From positions 1-6,529 of the forward strand of contig JADYZI010000189.1 of assembly GCA_020853255.1 (NCBI GenBank): 6,529 nt of DNA, in the 5' to 3' direction. Source of the stretch: Acidobacteriota bacterium (GTDB taxonomy: Bacteria > Acidobacteriota > Blastocatellia > Pyrinomonadales > Pyrinomonadaceae). The first letter of the stretch is position 1, and each line of letters starts with the position of its first letter. Below the pieces are notes generated by a model. It did not search any database. It had not been told where the DNA came from and saw only the letters and a list, made by a program, of their open reading frames with translations. Of this stretch, positions 1 through 5,845 are shown one piece after another. The translations under genes and the position numbers were made by a program.

Positions 1-851
1 AGGTGGTGAATTTTGATTCGGTGCAGGTTTACCGCGAGATCGAGATAGCGACGGCCAAGCCTTCGGCGGAAGAGATGCAGGGTGTTCCGCATCATTTGCT
101 TGACTATGTCGATCCGCGGATAAATTGCACGGCCGCCGATTGGGCACGCGATGCCGAGGGCGTGATAGCCGAGATCGAGGAACGCGGGCGGACGCCGATA
201 TTGGTCGGCGGGACGGGATTTTATCTCAGAACTTTATTGCAGCCGCTTTTCGATAGTCCAAAGACGGATGAGATGCTGCGTGAGCGGCTTCGGAAACTTC
301 ATGCAAAACGCGGGGCAGAACATTTGCACCGAATTCTGGCCCGGCTTGATCCGGCGATGGCGGGCGGCCTTGCGCCGCGTGATCATGTTCGCGTTATCCG
401 CGCCATCGAGGTGTTCATTCAAACCGGTGAGCGGCTTTCCGTGAGGCAGGCGAAACGGCCGCCTCGGTCGGCCATCGCTGATCGTTTGATGCTGTTCGTT
501 CTTGACCCGCCGCGCGATGAGCTTTATCGACGGATCGATGAGCGGGCCGAAATGCATTTTGCCGCCGGGCTGGTGGACGAGGTAAAGCGGCTCAGGCAAG
601 CTGGCATCAGCGACGCAACAAACGCACTTGGGTCGCATGGCTATCGACGGGCCTGCGAGTATTTGCGCGGTGAAAGATCTCTGGCAAACGCGATAGAAAA
701 GACAAAACAGGACGTGAGAAACTATTCAAAAAGACAGCAAACGTGGTTTAGAAGCGATAGTGTCGGGCTTTGGCTAAAAGGCTTTGGGAGCGAGGCGAAA
801 GTGGTGTCCGAAGCGCTGAATTTTGCACATCGCGCGGAGGAAAATGCCTAA
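1..851 (+). CDS. miaA: tRNA dimethylallyltransferase MiaA (5'-partial)
   Basis: MiaA transfers a dimethylallyl group from DMAPP to N6 of adenine 37 in tRNAs that read codons starting with U, in the cytoplasm. The reading frame is open from the first base and ends at TAA 849-851. About 283 residues are visible; the N-terminal P-loop segment (roughly 35 residues compared with the ~316-residue E. coli protein) lies outside the window. Visible family motifs, in order, are DSVQVY just inside the edge, the TAKP stretch, GVPHHLLD, VGGTGFYLRTL, RDHVRVIRAIEV, and a C-terminal YSKRQQTWFR, which matches the tRNA-binding KRQ.TW.R motif. The GTG at base 3 is internal to the gene and is not a start. hfq follows 132 bp downstream, the same neighbour as in Proteobacteria. 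No frameshift is seen. Confidence 0.96.
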   Translation, partial: VVNFDSVQVYREIEIATAKPSAEEMQGVPHHLLDYVDPRINCTAADWARDAEGVIAEIEERGRTPILVGGTGFYLRTLLQPLFDSPKTDEMLRERLRKLHAKRGAEHLHRILARLDPAMAGGLAPRDHVRVIRAIEVFIQTGERLSVRQAKRPPRSAIADRLMLFVLDPPRDELYRRIDERAEMHFAAGLVDEVKRLRQAGISDATNALGSHGYRRACEYLRGERSLANAIEKTKQDVRNYSKRQQTWFRSDSVGLWLKGFGSEAKVVSEALNFAHRAEENA

Positions 852-910
852 AATCTTTAAGATGTATAACTTATGAGCGTATTGTTTTCGGGCATCCGCA
901 ACAAAAAAAC

Positions 911-938
911 TTGTTTCGCGCATCAAATCTGTTATACT
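911..938 (+). promoter_or_regulatory. Putative extended -10 sigma-70 promoter for hfq-tmk
   Basis: In the miaA-hfq spacer, TATACT (933-938) matches the -10 consensus at five of six positions. It is preceded by TG at 930-931 with one intervening base, the extended -10 arrangement. A weak -35 candidate, TTGTTT (911-916), lies 16 bp upstream. Transcription would begin near 945, giving a leader of about 40 nt before the hfq ATG at 984. This is a motif match only; housekeeping promoters in this phylum may differ in detail. Confidence 0.5.
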
Positions 939-983
939 CTGATTCGTCTTAATAATTACCGGCTCCCTGTACGAACAAATGTT

Positions 984-1220
984 ATGGAAAAACAGCCCGC
1001 CCAAAACATTCAGGATGCTTTTTTAAATTCGACGCGGCGAGAAAAGGCAACTGTCGTGGTCCATTTGTTGCCGGGGTCGACCTTGTCCGGACGGATCAAG
1101 AGTTTTGATAAATTTTCGGTCATGCTGGATGTTGGAGGGCAAGATGTCTTGATCTTTAAGCACTCTATCTCAACCATCTCGCAGGAAAGAAAGTCGCTCG
1201 ATCCTTCTGTCGCGGCGTAA
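984..1220 (+). CDS. hfq: RNA chaperone Hfq
   Basis: Hfq is a hexameric Sm-like protein that promotes pairing of small RNAs with mRNAs. The 78-residue product shows QNIQDAFLN at residues 7-15 (proximal-face Q and D at 10 and 11), rim basics R18, R19 and K21, the Sm1 core GRIKSFDKFSVML (36-48), and the Sm2 signature FKHSISTI (58-65; YKHAISTV in E. coli). ATG 984 is chosen because it places the conserved region at the usual distance from the N-terminus; the frame is open further upstream (from 873), but that stretch has no Hfq similarity and overlaps the promoter. There is no clear Shine-Dalgarno sequence. The tail after Sm2 is short. The position equivalent to E. coli distal-face Tyr25 is His27, and Lys31 is Thr33, so A-rich RNA binding may differ. 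It ends in tandem stops TAATAA, 6 bp before tmk. Confidence 0.93.
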   Translation: MEKQPAQNIQDAFLNSTRREKATVVVHLLPGSTLSGRIKSFDKFSVMLDVGGQDVLIFKHSISTISQERKSLDPSVAA

Positions 1221-1226
1221 TAAGTT

Positions 1227-1880
1227 TTGCTCGGAAAATTCATCACTTTCGAGGGGATCGACGGCAGCGGGAAATCTACCCAACTGCGGATGCTGACGGG
1301 CGCGTTGCGTTCGCGCGGCGTCGATTGCCTATCTACACGCGAACCGGGCGGCACACCGCTCGGCCGTCGGTTGCGCGAGGCGTTCCTCGAAACCGAGGAA
1401 ACCGTAGCCCCGATCGCCGAATTACTGCTGTTCGCCGCTGACCGCGCCCAGCATGTCGAATTGCTGATCAGGCCCGCCTTGAATGAAGGCCGGATCGTTA
1501 TCTCCGACCGCTACGCCGACGCAACCTTTGCCTATCAGGGCGCGGGCCGTGGTTTTCCTGAAGCGGTCGTAAACCAGATCATCCAACTCGCGACCGGTGG
1601 GCTAAAGCCGGACCTGACGCTTTTCTTTGATATCTCGGAAGATACCGCTCTTGAAAGGACTCGGTCACGCACCGAGACCGGCGAACAGGTCAATCGGATG
1701 GATGCCGAAACCGCGGATTTCTATGGACGGGTACGAAAGGCGTATCTAGAGATAGCAGAAAGGGAACCTGACCGCTTTCGCATCATTGACGGAGATCGCT
1801 CGGTTGAAGAGATCCAGGCCAGCGTTTTGGAGATAGTGAACCCGTTAGTGGAAAAGCTGCCAAGTCGCGAAACCGCTTAG
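1227..1880 (+). CDS. tmk: Thymidylate kinase (dTMP kinase)
   Basis: Tmk phosphorylates dTMP to dTDP with ATP, the step that feeds dTTP synthesis. The 217-residue protein has the normal family length. Visible motifs are the P-loop GIDGSGKST (10-18), TREPGGTP (37-44, substrate-binding loop), SDRYADATFAYQGAGRG (93-109, containing the DR[YFH] motif), DLTLFFDI (129-136), and an arginine-rich LID around ERTRSRTETGEQ (143-154). The lack of Arg in the P-loop combined with basic LID residues fits the bacterial (E. coli-like, type II) class. The start is TTG 1227: the frame opens only one codon earlier, after a stop at 1221-1223, and no other start precedes the P-loop. There is no good Shine-Dalgarno sequence, and the start is only 6 bp from the hfq stop, so translational coupling to hfq is likely. 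holB, its usual partner, follows after a 262-bp spacer. Confidence 0.95.
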   Translation: MLGKFITFEGIDGSGKSTQLRMLTGALRSRGVDCLSTREPGGTPLGRRLREAFLETEETVAPIAELLLFAADRAQHVELLIRPALNEGRIVISDRYADATFAYQGAGRGFPEAVVNQIIQLATGGLKPDLTLFFDISEDTALERTRSRTETGEQVNRMDAETADFYGRVRKAYLEIAEREPDRFRIIDGDRSVEEIQASVLEIVNPLVEKLPSRETA

Positions 1881-1930
1881 AGAAGTAGGAGTCTGAAAAG
1901 TCGATTGACAGGCGCTCTGTGGACGCCGAC

Positions 1931-2029
1931 TCTTGTTCATCTTATTCCTTGCGTTTCTTCATCTTCTTCAGTGGTAAAGACTTACCAGCCACAGAATAAG
2001 ATGAAGAAAATCTGAATTTTGGAACAAGA
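1931..2029. repeat. Nested inverted repeats in the tmk-holB spacer
   Basis: The 262-bp spacer contains a strong hairpin: 1954-1974 pairs with 1989-2009 (19 of 21 positions, including a perfect 12-bp block 1954-1965/1998-2009) around a 14-nt loop. A second perfect 12-bp arm, 1936-1947, is complementary to 1994-2005 and so competes for the same right arm. Outer 8-bp arms TCTTGTTC (1931-1938) and GAACAAGA (2022-2029) enclose the set, and a small stem TGGTAA/TTACCA (1972-1977/1982-1987) sits at the centre. The left arms are pyrimidine-rich, and TTCATCTTNTTC occurs twice as a direct repeat (1936, 1958). No run of T follows, so it does not look like a standard intrinsic terminator. It could be an mRNA-stabilising or attenuating hairpin, or a degenerate mobile repeat. 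The rest of 1881-2142 shows nothing I can name. Confidence 0.75.
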
Positions 2030-2142
2030 AAGGGATCGGAGACCTTCTTGGCCCATCTTCTTCGCCAATACGATTGCGGGTACTGAAAGGCCCTAAGTGA
2101 TCGAGTCGCTGGCTCGGTGCGAAAGATCGAAGCGCTACTACT

Positions 2143-3168
2143 ATGTTTACCGGAATTCTCGGAAATGAGGAGCTGAAGCAAATTCTCAAACGGCTTCGGT
2201 CGAACGGGCGGCTGCCGAATGCGATGCTGTTTGCCGGGCCGGAGGGAATTGGTAAACGGCTGTTCGCATTGGAAGTCGGAAGATCGTTCATTTGCACAAC
2301 CCATGAAAGCGACGCATGCGGCGTGTGTCCGGCGTGCGTGCGGGCGGGCCAATTCGAGTTTCCGAAACCGGACGCTAAAGATGCTTATAAGAAGGTGGTC
2401 CCCAGCCATCACCCGGATGTGGCCCTTGTGACCACCATAAAAAGGCAGATAGCCGTTGATGCGATCCGCGATCTGGAACGTGAGGCCTATTTTCACCCCA
2501 ACGAGGGCCGCGGCCGCACGTTCATTATCGATGATGCGGACAAAATGAACCCGGCGTCCGCCAATGCATTGCTTAAAACACTGGAAGAACCTGCATCGAC
2601 ATCCCGCATCATTCTTATAACTTCGCGTCCCGACGCGCTTTTATCAACGATCAGATCGCGATGCCAGATCTTCAGATTTGCTCCAGTTCCGACTGGGCTT
2701 GTTGAAAAGCATTTGAACGGGCTGGGTTCGGTCGGCGAAGATGCGGCACGGCTTGCGGCTCTGATCTCGCATGGAAGCGTCGGGCGTGCCTTGTCGATGG
2801 ATATTGACCGGGCCCGCAAACGCCGCGACGAACTTGCGAGTACGCTTGATGAGGTGTTCACGCGTCGTGATCTTGTGAGTGCGGTTCGGGCCGCGGAATT
2901 GTCGGCTGAGGCAAAGAACAAAGACTTTTTCGAAGACGATCTTGACCTGCTGATGACACTGCTGCGCGATATTTGGACGATCTCGCTGGGCGGCGAAGAT
3001 CTGGTTCACATCGATATCAGCCGCGAACTGGCGAGGATCGCCGAAAACACCGAGGCAAAGCATTTGTCTAATGTGATGACCGAGATCGAACTGATGCGTG
3101 AACGTTTTGTTGTGAACATTAACCGCAAACTCGCCGCCGACACTTTGTTTACCTCGATGGCGGCCTAG
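2143..3168 (+). CDS. holB: DNA polymerase III delta-prime subunit
   Basis: Delta-prime is a fixed component of the clamp loader that loads the beta sliding clamp at replication forks. The 341-residue protein begins with an AAA+ domain: GPEGIGKR at 32-39 (Walker A, with Arg where Ser/Thr is usual), and four cysteines C51, C59, C62 and C65 that fit the delta-prime zinc module. HPD follows at 90-92, then FIIDDADKM (127-135, Walker B region), ANALLKTLEEP (140-150) and the SRC motif at 172-174 (sensor/arginine-finger region). The C-terminal part is helical and poorly conserved, as is typical of the collar domain. There are 24 residues between C65 and HPD, against about 7 in E. coli. ATG 2143 is the natural start (MFTGILGNEELK matches the family N-terminus), though no clear Shine-Dalgarno is present. 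Linkage to tmk supports the call. Confidence 0.93.
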   Translation: MFTGILGNEELKQILKRLRSNGRLPNAMLFAGPEGIGKRLFALEVGRSFICTTHESDACGVCPACVRAGQFEFPKPDAKDAYKKVVPSHHPDVALVTTIKRQIAVDAIRDLEREAYFHPNEGRGRTFIIDDADKMNPASANALLKTLEEPASTSRIILITSRPDALLSTIRSRCQIFRFAPVPTGLVEKHLNGLGSVGEDAARLAALISHGSVGRALSMDIDRARKRRDELASTLDEVFTRRDLVSAVRAAELSAEAKNKDFFEDDLDLLMTLLRDIWTISLGGEDLVHIDISRELARIAENTEAKHLSNVMTEIELMRERFVVNINRKLAADTLFTSMAA

Positions 3169-3210
3169 GCCCGCGAATACCTCACGCGCCGACCGGGCAA
3201 AAATTTCTCT

Positions 3211-3238
3211 GGAACTTTTGCGGCCCGATGGTGTCTAA
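3211..3238 (+). promoter_or_regulatory. Putative sigma-E/ECF-type promoter for the TonB-domain gene
   Basis: GGAACTT (3211-3217) followed after 16 bp by TCTAA (3234-3238) resembles the E. coli sigma-E class of ECF promoters (GGAACTT, about 16 bp, TC-rich/AA -10). Transcription would start near 3245, leaving about 40 nt to the ATG at 3287, with a strong Shine-Dalgarno in between. TCTAAT (3234-3239) would also pass as a sigma-70 -10, but no TTGACA-like -35 is correctly spaced. This is a motif match only. Confidence 0.5.
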
Positions 3239-3272
3239 TACGTCAAGGCGAAGTTTGCTGATACTAAATTTC

Positions 3273-3278
3273 GAGGAG
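3273..3278 (+). promoter_or_regulatory. Strong ribosome binding site, TonB-domain gene
   Basis: GAGGAG lies 8 nt upstream of ATG 3287. It is the clearest Shine-Dalgarno placed before any start in this window and fixes that start. Most neighbouring genes (hfq, tmk, holB) lack one, suggesting this secreted protein is translated efficiently and independently. Confidence 0.8.
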
Positions 3279-3286
3279 AAAACAGT

Positions 3287-4036
3287 ATGAAACGAATTGG
3301 CTTGATCCTGTTCGCACTCTCTTTCGTTCTGTCGTCCGCCGCGTTCGTTCTGGCCCAGACCGACGCACCGAGAGAAATAAACGGCGGAGTACTCAACGGC
3401 AAAGCGATCAAATTGCCAAAACCTGTGTATTCCGAAGAGGCCAAGGCCGCCGGCATGGAAGGCACGGTCCGTGTGATTGTTCTGATAGATGAATTGGGAA
3501 ATGTGATCTCGGCCGAGATCTTTGGCGGACGGCTTGGCCGCGTAACCCAAAGTGCCGACGGGAAGGCCGAGAACGTCGAGATGGAACCGGTCAACCCGCT
3601 GTTGGCCGATGCCGCGCGGCAGGCTGCACTGGCCGCGAAATTTTCACCGACAATGCTCAACGGCGTGCCCGTAAAGGTGAAGGGCATGATCGTTTACAAC
3701 TTTGCCGCGGTGAAGCAGCCGGTTACGACAACTGGAGTGAAGACCATCTCTGGCGGAGTGCTGAACGGCAAGGCCGTTAGCCTTCCGCTGCCGCCGTATC
3801 CACCCGCCGCAAGAGCGGTGCGTGCCTCTGGCGCGGTGACTGTCCAGGTTGTGATAGGCGAGTCAGGCGAAGTGATCTCGGCGCAGCCCGTCGCCGGTCA
3901 TCCGCTGCTGCGGGCGGCGGCGGTCGAGGCGGCGCGAGGTGCGAAATTTTCGCCGACATTATTGAGCGGTGATCCTGTGAAGGTAAGCGGCGTGATCATT
4001 TATAATTTCGTGGCGCCTGACGGCGAAAGCAAATAG
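3287..4036 (+). CDS. Secreted protein with two tandem TonB C-terminal domains
   Basis: The 249-residue product starts with a signal peptide (KR, hydrophobic core, likely cleavage after VLA at residue 23). Two related TonB C-terminal-like units follow. Unit 1 (about 33-140) and unit 2 (about 156-242) both open with GGVLNGKA, then a LP.P.Y element, an Ala-rich turn, a V.V.V.I strand pair ending in G.VISA, an Ala-rich helix, A.KFSPT.L.G.PVKV, and a closing strand .I.YNF. Unit 1 carries about 20 extra residues (roughly 80-103) before PLL. Canonical TonB links the ExbBD motor to outer-membrane receptors through an N-terminal membrane anchor and a Pro-rich spacer; neither is evident here, so this is probably a free periplasmic protein and its role as an energy transducer is uncertain. 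It may bind TonB boxes or another envelope partner. The gene ends with three consecutive TAG triplets and is followed 16 bp later by the DUF2752-type gene. Confidence 0.85.
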   Translation: MKRIGLILFALSFVLSSAAFVLAQTDAPREINGGVLNGKAIKLPKPVYSEEAKAAGMEGTVRVIVLIDELGNVISAEIFGGRLGRVTQSADGKAENVEMEPVNPLLADAARQAALAAKFSPTMLNGVPVKVKGMIVYNFAAVKQPVTTTGVKTISGGVLNGKAVSLPLPPYPPAARAVRASGAVTVQVVIGESGEVISAQPVAGHPLLRAAAVEAARGAKFSPTLLSGDPVKVSGVIIYNFVAPDGESK

Positions 4037-4052
4037 TAGTAGAATCGAGAAC

Positions 4053-4487
4053 GTGGAAGTTTCACGTGACGAACTTGGCGGCCGATTTCCGCAGGAGCGG
4101 GTGTTGGCCGCTTTTGGCTTGACCTCGGTGACCGCTGGCTCGGGCCTGGTCTGGTATTTTGACCCGAGCAAGTTTAATTTCTTTCCGGTTTGTCCATTGT
4201 ACGCTTACACGGGATTTGCCTGTCCGGGCTGTGGTTTGACCCGCGGGTTTCATGCGCTCTTTCATGGCGATGTTTTAACGGCACTTGATTTTAATGCGCT
4301 CATCCCGCTATGGGTGATCGTGTTCGGGTTTGTGATCGTCTCGCTGTTTTGGGTTGCCGTCCGCGGGAAATCGTTGATCAGGCTTGAAGCGACGCCGAAG
4401 TTTCTTTTTGGACTGCTGGGGCTGTTGATTGCGTTCGGAGTTGTTCGGAATCTGCCGTTTTATCCGTTTACTTTTTTGTACCCGTAG
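4053..4487 (+). CDS. DUF2752-family small membrane protein
   Basis: The product is up to 144 residues with about three hydrophobic segments (roughly 18-35, 83-103 and 117-132). The family signature is CPLYAYTGFACPGCGLTRGFHALFHGD (C47 to D73) followed by N81: a lone Cys, a CPGCG(L/S)TR motif, and a short H/GD element. I recognise this as DUF2752, an inner-membrane family of unknown function; the paired cysteines could bind metal or be redox-active, but that is inference. The start is uncertain. GTG 4053 has only a poor GAGA just upstream. AGGAG at 4093-4097 is well placed for TTG 4104 (6 nt) or GTG 4101 (3 nt), giving 127-128 residues that begin right at the first membrane segment, as is common in the family. 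It is probably cotranscribed with the TonB-domain gene and is the last gene before convergent ispG. Confidence 0.8.
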   Translation: MEVSRDELGGRFPQERVLAAFGLTSVTAGSGLVWYFDPSKFNFFPVCPLYAYTGFACPGCGLTRGFHALFHGDVLTALDFNALIPLWVIVFGFVIVSLFWVAVRGKSLIRLEATPKFLFGLLGLLIAFGVVRNLPFYPFTFLYP

Positions 4488-4503
4488 AGGAAGATCTCTT
4501 GTT

Positions 4504-4597
4504 CTTTGCGGTCTTTGTGTCTTCGCTTTGAGCCCTTTGTGTTAACGGTTTTTTTTACCACAAAGAGCACGAAGTTGAAGACACGAAGGCCACAAAG
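4504..4597. repeat. Palindromic CTTTGTG/CACAAAG repeat between convergent genes
   Basis: An imperfect inverted repeat of 41-42 bp arms (4504-4544 and 4556-4597, roughly 32 positions paired) flanks an 11-nt loop that contains a run of eight T, part of which also falls in the right arm (4548-4556). The arms consist of short CTTTGTG / CACAAAG and GTGTCTTC / GAAGACAC modules. It lies entirely between the stop of the DUF2752 gene (4487) and the stop of ispG (4628). As RNA it would fold into a long hairpin in either direction, so it may serve as a bidirectional terminator or mRNA end. Its modular sequence matches a type of dispersed short palindrome I have seen in many environmental bacterial genomes (recall, not a search). 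Confidence 0.8.
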
Positions 4598-4627
4598 TAA
4601 ATACTTCCGATTCAATTGTTAATGCCG

Positions 4628-5737
4628 CTAGTTAATCTGGACGAGCGGCTTTTCTTTGGTGAGAGATTTTGCGGCGGAGCCTTCTTTTCGAAGCATTTCG
4701 ACTTCTTTTACAAATTCTTCGACAATATCCTCGCCTGACACGCGGCGCATGGGGACGCCGTCTTTGAAGATCATTCCGACATTTCGGCCAAAAGTGATAC
4801 CAAGCTGCGAATCGTGAGCTTCGCCGGGGCCGTTTACGGCACAGCCCATTATCGATAAATGCAGCGGTTCTTCGACATGGGCAAGGCGGCGTTCGACCTC
4901 GGTGACGATCTCGACGAAATTGTCGATGTCCAACCGGCCACACGTCGGGCAGGCCACGACCGTCACACCGCGTTTTCTTAACTCAAGCGATTTCAATATT
5001 TCCCAGCCGACGCGGACCTCTTCGTGAGGCTCGGCCGCGAGGCTAACGCGAATAGTGTCGCCGATGCCTTCGTGAAGCAGAACGCCTAAACCGATCGCGG
5101 ATTTGATCGTGCCGCCGAATGGCGTTCCAGCCTCGGTCACGCCGAGATGAAGCGGGTAATCGACCTGTTTTGCCATCAGGCGATATGCCTCGACCATTCG
5201 GTTCACGTCAGAAGCCTTGAGCGAAATGATAGTGTCGGTAAAACCGAGGTCTTCGAGAATGCGAACATGCCGCATGCCTGATTCGACCATTGCCTCGGCC
5301 GTCGCCGAGCCGTATTTTTTCAATAGGTCCTTTTCAAGCGAACCACCGTTTACGCCGATACGGATCGGAACTTTTTGGGCTTCGGCCGCGCGAACGACCT
5401 CGCGGACGCGGTCAATGTGGCCGATATTACCGGGATTGATGCGGAGTTTGTCGATTCCGGCGTCGAGGGCTTTTAGGGCGAGCTTGTAGTGAAAATGAAT
5501 GTCGGCGACGATCGGAACGTCCGTGCGTTTGCGGATCTCATACATCGCCGCCGCGGCATCGTCATCCGGCACGGCAATGCGGACGATCTCACATCCGGCC
5601 TCGACCATCTCGTCGATCTGTTTGAGCGTGCCGTCAACATCGGTCGTGTCCGTTTTAGTCATTGACTGCACCGCGACCGGTGCACCGCCGCCGACCTGAA
5701 CGTTACGGACCATGACAGCCTTAGAAACTCGTTTCAT
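4628..5737 (-). CDS. ispG: 4-hydroxy-3-methylbut-2-enyl diphosphate synthase (flavodoxin/ferredoxin)
   Basis: IspG (GcpE) converts methylerythritol cyclodiphosphate to HMBPP, the penultimate step of the MEP isoprenoid pathway, using a [4Fe-4S] cluster. The 369-residue protein has the compact bacterial length. Motifs include APVAVQSMTKTDTTDV (19-34), VADIHFHYKLAL (78-89), KLRINPGNIG (97-106), PIRIGVNGGSLEKDLL (124-139), LHLGVTEAG (196-204), SAIGLGVLLHEGIGDTIRVSL (213-233), ACPTCGR (262-268) and IMGCAVNGPGEA (296-307). C263, C266, C299 and E306 correspond to the known cluster ligands. N-terminal TIM-barrel and C-terminal cluster domains are both present. The ATG at 5737 is supported by GGTGA 9 nt upstream and by the family N-terminus (VRNVQVGGGAPVAVQSM). 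rseP lies 117 bp upstream on the same strand. The product supplies isoprenoid precursors, and DMAPP is the MiaA substrate. Confidence 0.97.
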   Translation of the reverse strand: MKRVSKAVMVRNVQVGGGAPVAVQSMTKTDTTDVDGTLKQIDEMVEAGCEIVRIAVPDDDAAAAMYEIRKRTDVPIVADIHFHYKLALKALDAGIDKLRINPGNIGHIDRVREVVRAAEAQKVPIRIGVNGGSLEKDLLKKYGSATAEAMVESGMRHVRILEDLGFTDTIISLKASDVNRMVEAYRLMAKQVDYPLHLGVTEAGTPFGGTIKSAIGLGVLLHEGIGDTIRVSLAAEPHEEVRVGWEILKSLELRKRGVTVVACPTCGRLDIDNFVEIVTEVERRLAHVEEPLHLSIMGCAVNGPGEAHDSQLGITFGRNVGMIFKDGVPMRRVSGEDIVEEFVKEVEMLRKEGSAAKSLTKEKPLVQIN

Positions 5738-5746
5738 ACTGGAATT

Positions 5747-5751
5747 TCACC
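5747..5751 (-). promoter_or_regulatory. Ribosome binding site of ispG at the repeat edge
   Basis: Read on the minus strand, GGTGA lies 9 nt before the ispG ATG and can pair with the CACCTCC tail of 16S rRNA. Its GGT is the terminal bases of the inverted repeat that fills this spacer, so the repeat boundary supplies part of the ribosome binding site. Confidence 0.45.
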
Positions 5752-5845
5752 ACAGAGGCACATAGAAAATTGAGAAAGAACTGCTTGAATCCAAAACTTC
5801 GTAAGTTCGCAACCTCGCAACTTCGTGTCTCTGTGCCTCTGTGGT
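5749..5845. repeat. Inverted repeat (ACCACAGAGGCACA ends) filling the rseP-ispG spacer
   Basis: Perfect 14-bp arms, ACCACAGAGGCACA (5749-5762) and its complement (5832-5845), bracket 69 bp. The inner part includes AACTTCGTAAGTT and a direct repeat CGCAACCTCGCAAC. The element begins 11 bp from the ispG start codon and ends 9 bp from the rseP stop, so it occupies nearly the whole spacer. Its ends resemble the CCACAAAG modules of the 4504-4597 repeat, suggesting one family. If rseP and ispG are cotranscribed, the hairpin sits in the mRNA between them and could modulate processing or relative expression. Confidence 0.8.

Noticed and set aside
853..863. ATCTT-T-AAGAT palindrome after miaA, as a terminator
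   Set aside because: AT-rich 5-bp stem with a 1-nt loop and no T-run; not a credible terminator.
873..983. N-terminal extension of hfq by 37 codons
   Set aside because: It would begin upstream of the extended -10 promoter, has no Hfq similarity, and would give an unusually long N-terminus.
979..1026. 15-codon out-of-frame ORF starting 5 nt before the hfq ATG
   Set aside because: No ribosome binding site and no recognisable leader-peptide composition; likely a chance ATG.
1905..1910. Perfect TTGACA just after tmk, as a -35 for holB
   Set aside because: No acceptable -10 hexamer lies 16-18 bp downstream.
1942..2496. 184-codon minus-strand ORF across the tmk-holB spacer
   Set aside because: It runs antisense through the 5' part of holB, shows no recognisable domain, and its composition looks like a frame shadow.
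3162..3198. GGCCTAGGCC palindrome and a GCCCG/CGGGC hairpin after holB, as a terminator
   Set aside because: The palindrome has no loop, the hairpin stem is only 5 bp with a long loop, and AAAAATTTCTCT follows instead of a T-run.
4632..5699. ORFs of 66-103 codons overlapping ispG (one minus-strand, others plus-strand)
   Set aside because: Overlapping frames of a gene with full-length family motifs; no independent signals.
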